A DNA stretch of 30,395 nucleotides, taken from the NCBI GenBank assembly GCA_002887195.1, contig PJAB01000300.1, forward strand, positions 1 to 30,395, read 5' to 3'. Positions 27,916-30,395 of the stretch are shown one piece after another. A program made the translations under genes and the position numbers. Within the stretch, counting starts at the first letter, position 1; every line of letters starts with the position of its first letter. This DNA is from Chrysochromulina parva. Lineage: Eukaryota; Haptophyta; Prymnesiales; Chrysochromulinaceae. The notes beneath the pieces were generated by a model, which did not search any database, was not told the origin of the DNA, and was given only the letters and a program-made list of their open reading frames with translations.

Positions 27916-30021
27916 TCAGGGACCCATGATTGGCTTCCAAGGTTCCTTCCAGATCCGCCGGTGACGATCGTGGTGCGGCACCACGTCCCAAAGGAAGTCA
28001 TACCAAATGTGCCCGGCCCCTTTGCCGCCCGGCGGATTCTTACAGCACCACAGCGATGCCCACGACTCCACCGTCCTCTCAAATGGGCCGACCGCGTTCC
28101 CACCCGCCGCCGCGCGCACGACGGTGTCAGCGTCCTCGTCTTCCGCATCCCCAGAGCGACCCTCGCCGCCCAGCAGATCGCGATAGTCGGGCAGCGGGCC
28201 GGAGACTTTGAGCACGGCCGTCTGCGCGTACTGCTGGTCCAGGCGCCCGAGGAGCTTGGCAACGGCGAGCCGCCGGTGCTGGGCTTGGGCATAGAGCTCG
28301 TCGTGCGTGCCCTGTCGGTAGAGGAGGTCGCTGATGCGTGACGCCATGCCCTCGCCATCGTTGCTGCTGCCGCCGCCGCTCGTCCCCCCGTTGCCCTCCT
28401 CTCCGGAGCCAAACGTCCAGCCGACACCCGGGAGCCTCACCGGGAGCCTCTCGTGTGCGGCCTCGCGCAGGGCGGCAGCGGGCATGCGCGGGTTGCACAG
28501 GATGCTGTGCTCGCGGAGCAAAGCCTCGGGCTTGCCCATCGCCTCAAGGTCAATGACGTGGTCCGCAGGGCACTCGAGCAGCGGCAGCCGCGTGTCCGCA
28601 CCCGGGATGTTGCCCTTGTGCGGCGCCCACCATCGGTCCAGCCCACACACGAGCCGCGGTAAGATGAGCACGCGGCCGAGCGCCTGAGCTAGCGCGAGCG
28701 CGTTGCGTAGCTGACGCAGCTGGTGGTTCACGAGCCGAAAGTGATCCTCGACGGTCATGGGCTCGCCTTGGCTCTGGTTGCACACCGGCGCATCGGGCGT
28801 GCTGCCGGCGCGTCGCGCGTGCAGACGGCGCGTCGCCCGTGCTGCCGGGTACACGAGCTCTGAGGGCACGTCCGCTTCATAGGAGAGCATCCGCGTCGTG
28901 TAGTACTCAGGCTCATCCTCCCATATCATTGCCTCGCGGAGCCGATGGCGCTTGCCTTGCGAACCACCGTATTGGAAGGTCGCGTGCACCATGTAGGGCG
29001 TCGTGCGCATCCTGTGCGCCATCCGCTGCACGAAGTACGTGTGTCCAGAAGCGAAGAGCGCCACGGGCAATACGCCCGCGAGGACTGGCATGCCCACGCT
29101 CGTGCGGAATCCCATCGGTACCAAACGGTCGGTACGTCGGACGGTTCGTGGCCCCGAGGCGCTGCCGGCCTCGCCGCCGTCGTCGCGGCGCAGCACGTCG
29201 GCGAACAGCTGCTGGTCCCAGGAGCTCGCATGCTCAAAGCATGCGTCGCGCCACGCTTGGACGAATTCGACCGCGCGGCTACGAATGAAGATGAACCCAA
29301 TGTTGAACGCGCTGCCAAAGGCATCCTCGCTCTCGAGCCCGTCGTCATCATAGCCGTTGGTGGCATTGAGGTGGTCTGAGCTCATGAGCACGTCGGCCTG
29401 CGGGTACCGGCGAAAGTATGGCAGCGGGTCGCGCAGGATGATGGCGTCCGCGTCGACGGTGAGGGTGTCGACGCCAGTGCGCGCCAAGTCAAGGACCATT
29501 TGAACCTTGACAAGCCCAAGCTTGCGGAACGCTTGCGTTCCCCACCCCGTGTCGTCGCCGCCGAGCATCGAGTAGTTCAAAAGGTAAGTGGCCACACCGT
29601 GGGCCTCGAGGGCTGCGAGCGCGTCCCCGTCCAGCGCGGCCACGAGGTGGTGCGGCTGCTTCAAGGCCGTGAGGTGGCGCACCCATGCAAGTGCAAAGTC
29701 GACGCGCACGCGATTCACGTACGTCACGATGAGCATATTGTCCGATGACGCGTGCTTCCGCGCCAGCGCTGCGCTGAGCAGCGGCTTGTCGCCGGTCGCC
29801 GATGTGAGCAAAGGCAGTCGCGCCTTTGGTTGTGCAAAGGGCGGTGGCTTGCGGCACACGAGCCCGCCAGGCAGCTCGATCGTTTCATCCGTAAAGTAGC
29901 ACGCTGAGGGCGCCTGGTATCCGAAGGCGAGGCGTTCCGAATTATTCGCGCGATTTAAGAGCCCAAATCCCGACGCAGGCTGCTCGACAAGCTCAAGCTC
30001 ATTCGGTATAAGTGCAGACAT
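27916..30021 (-). CDS. GT77-family glycosyltransferase, XEG113-like (extensin arabinosyltransferase type)
   Basis: A 701-residue product resembling plant XEG113, a GT77 enzyme that adds arabinose to hydroxyproline glycans of extensins in the Golgi. The N-terminal catalytic part (about 95-265) has LIVTYVNRVRVDFALAW, the FRKLGLVKVQMVLDL helix, and a DxD metal/nucleotide-sugar site (Asp190-Ala-Asp192) in the context VDADAIILRDPLPYF. It continues with FNIGFIFIRS. The C-terminal half carries the second block seen in XEG113-type proteins: HFRLVNHQLRQLRNALALA, GRVLILPRLVCGLDRWWAPH and CPADHVIDLEAM. No N-terminal membrane anchor is visible, though one is expected. A GGACAG sequence just before the ATG could be a splice acceptor, so a missing first exon is possible. 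The acceptor substrate in this organism is unknown. Confidence 0.8.
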   Translation of the reverse strand: MSALIPNELELVEQPASGFGLLNRANNSERLAFGYQAPSACYFTDETIELPGGLVCRKPPPFAQPKARLPLLTSATGDKPLLSAALARKHASSDNMLIVTYVNRVRVDFALAWVRHLTALKQPHHLVAALDGDALAALEAHGVATYLLNYSMLGGDDTGWGTQAFRKLGLVKVQMVLDLARTGVDTLTVDADAIILRDPLPYFRRYPQADVLMSSDHLNATNGYDDDGLESEDAFGSAFNIGFIFIRSRAVEFVQAWRDACFEHASSWDQQLFADVLRRDDGGEAGSASGPRTVRRTDRLVPMGFRTSVGMPVLAGVLPVALFASGHTYFVQRMAHRMRTTPYMVHATFQYGGSQGKRHRLREAMIWEDEPEYYTTRMLSYEADVPSELVYPAARATRRLHARRAGSTPDAPVCNQSQGEPMTVEDHFRLVNHQLRQLRNALALAQALGRVLILPRLVCGLDRWWAPHKGNIPGADTRLPLLECPADHVIDLEAMGKPEALLREHSILCNPRMPAAALREAAHERLPVRLPGVGWTFGSGEEGNGGTSGGGSSNDGEGMASRISDLLYRQGTHDELYAQAQHRRLAVAKLLGRLDQQYAQTAVLKVSGPLPDYRDLLGGEGRSGDAEDEDADTVVRAAAGGNAVGPFERTVESWASLWCCKNPPGGKGAGHIWYDFLWDVVPHHDRHRRIWKEPWKPIMGP

Positions 30022-30395
30022 GCGCTCTGTCCAAATTTGGAAGCCTAGTCAAGTTCAAGTCAAGTCAAGTCAACTCTGGACCTATTCACAGACTTCCTCA
30101 ACGAACCCCATATCTGGAGGCCCACGCCCCTACTCCTTGCCCTCCTCAACCTCATCTCCTGAGAAGAATCCCAAGGGTAGTCGACGGGGGTGTAACGGCG
30201 ACGGGGGTGCTCTCGCGTCAGCGGGGCAACTTGATTACCATCGTTATTACGCATTATTAACGAGATAATGCACCATAATGCAGGGTGCCAATCGACAGAT
30301 CTCGGAACGTAGACCCCCGAACCGCGGAAATTCGGTTTGCATCGGCAAAGCGAAGCCCGCAAACAGCATTTCCAACTTTGTTCACGAAACATCCC
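30022..30395. promoter_or_regulatory. Upstream region of the glycosyltransferase gene
   Basis: No coding sequence supported. Reading from the gene outward, it holds a CCAAATTTGG palindrome (30031-30040), a CAAGT pentamer repeat (30047-30075) and an AT-rich patch. In that patch an inverted repeat GCATTAT/ATAATGC (30251-30257 and 30265-30271) is followed by another ATAATGC (30275-30281). Confidence 0.5.

Noticed and set aside
1..30395. CRISPR array, transposon or integrated virus
   Set aside because: All repeats found are in-frame microsatellites or short intergenic duplications; no spacer-repeat structure, transposase, reverse transcriptase, capsid or terminal repeats.

Overview
The window is nuclear DNA from a GC-rich, gene-dense unicellular eukaryote. 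Eukaryotic markers include a cytosolic 40S ribosomal protein S10, a CK2 beta subunit, a tubulin-type carboxypeptidase, the V-ATPase catalytic subunit and an ER-type Canopy protein. Five short introns (119-216 nt) can be placed from broken protein homology and matching phase. One product starts with a signal peptide followed by Phe-Gly-Val-Pro, the style of bipartite plastid address used by algae with red-derived secondary plastids. Together with the base composition this suggests a haptophyte, or less likely a pelagophyte or other stramenopile. The taxonomic call is inference; no marker gene settles it.

Layout, left to right: a 5'-truncated cytosolic carboxypeptidase with a long disordered tail (+, 1-4022); RPS10 (-, 4520-5162) divergent from CK2 beta (+, 5608-6558); a disordered IQ-motif protein (-, 7402-9036); a small protein with a DnaJ-like zinc centre (-, 9642-10223) divergent from a type II membrane protein resembling TupA-like ATP-grasp enzymes (+, 10493-12403); a giant chimeric reading frame joining an aldo/keto reductase, a hydrophobic segment, an SRCR domain and two phytanoyl-CoA-dioxygenase-like domains (-, 12857-17497); a membrane-anchored NHL beta-propeller (-, 17768-18931); a plastid-type coiled-coil membrane protein (-, 19161-21932); a Canopy/DUF3456 protein ending in KDEV (-, 22059-22918) divergent from a two-domain ABC ATPase (+, 23157-25464); V-ATPase subunit A (+, 25675-27477); and a GT77/XEG113-like glycosyltransferase (-, 27916-30021).

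The genes do not form a pathway or operon; they are neighbours in alternating orientation. Several products nevertheless point to the secretory system and cell surface: Canopy (ER folding), the ATP-grasp-like type II protein, the GT77 enzyme, SRCR-PhyH and the V-ATPase. The most unusual items are a complete WW domain plus a proline-rich stretch inserted inside the second ATPase domain of the ABC protein, and the AKR-membrane-SRCR-PhyH-PhyH fusion. There is no CRISPR array, prokaryotic defence island, mobile element or recognisable RNA gene in the window. Most long open frames opposite the genes are GC-driven shadows.
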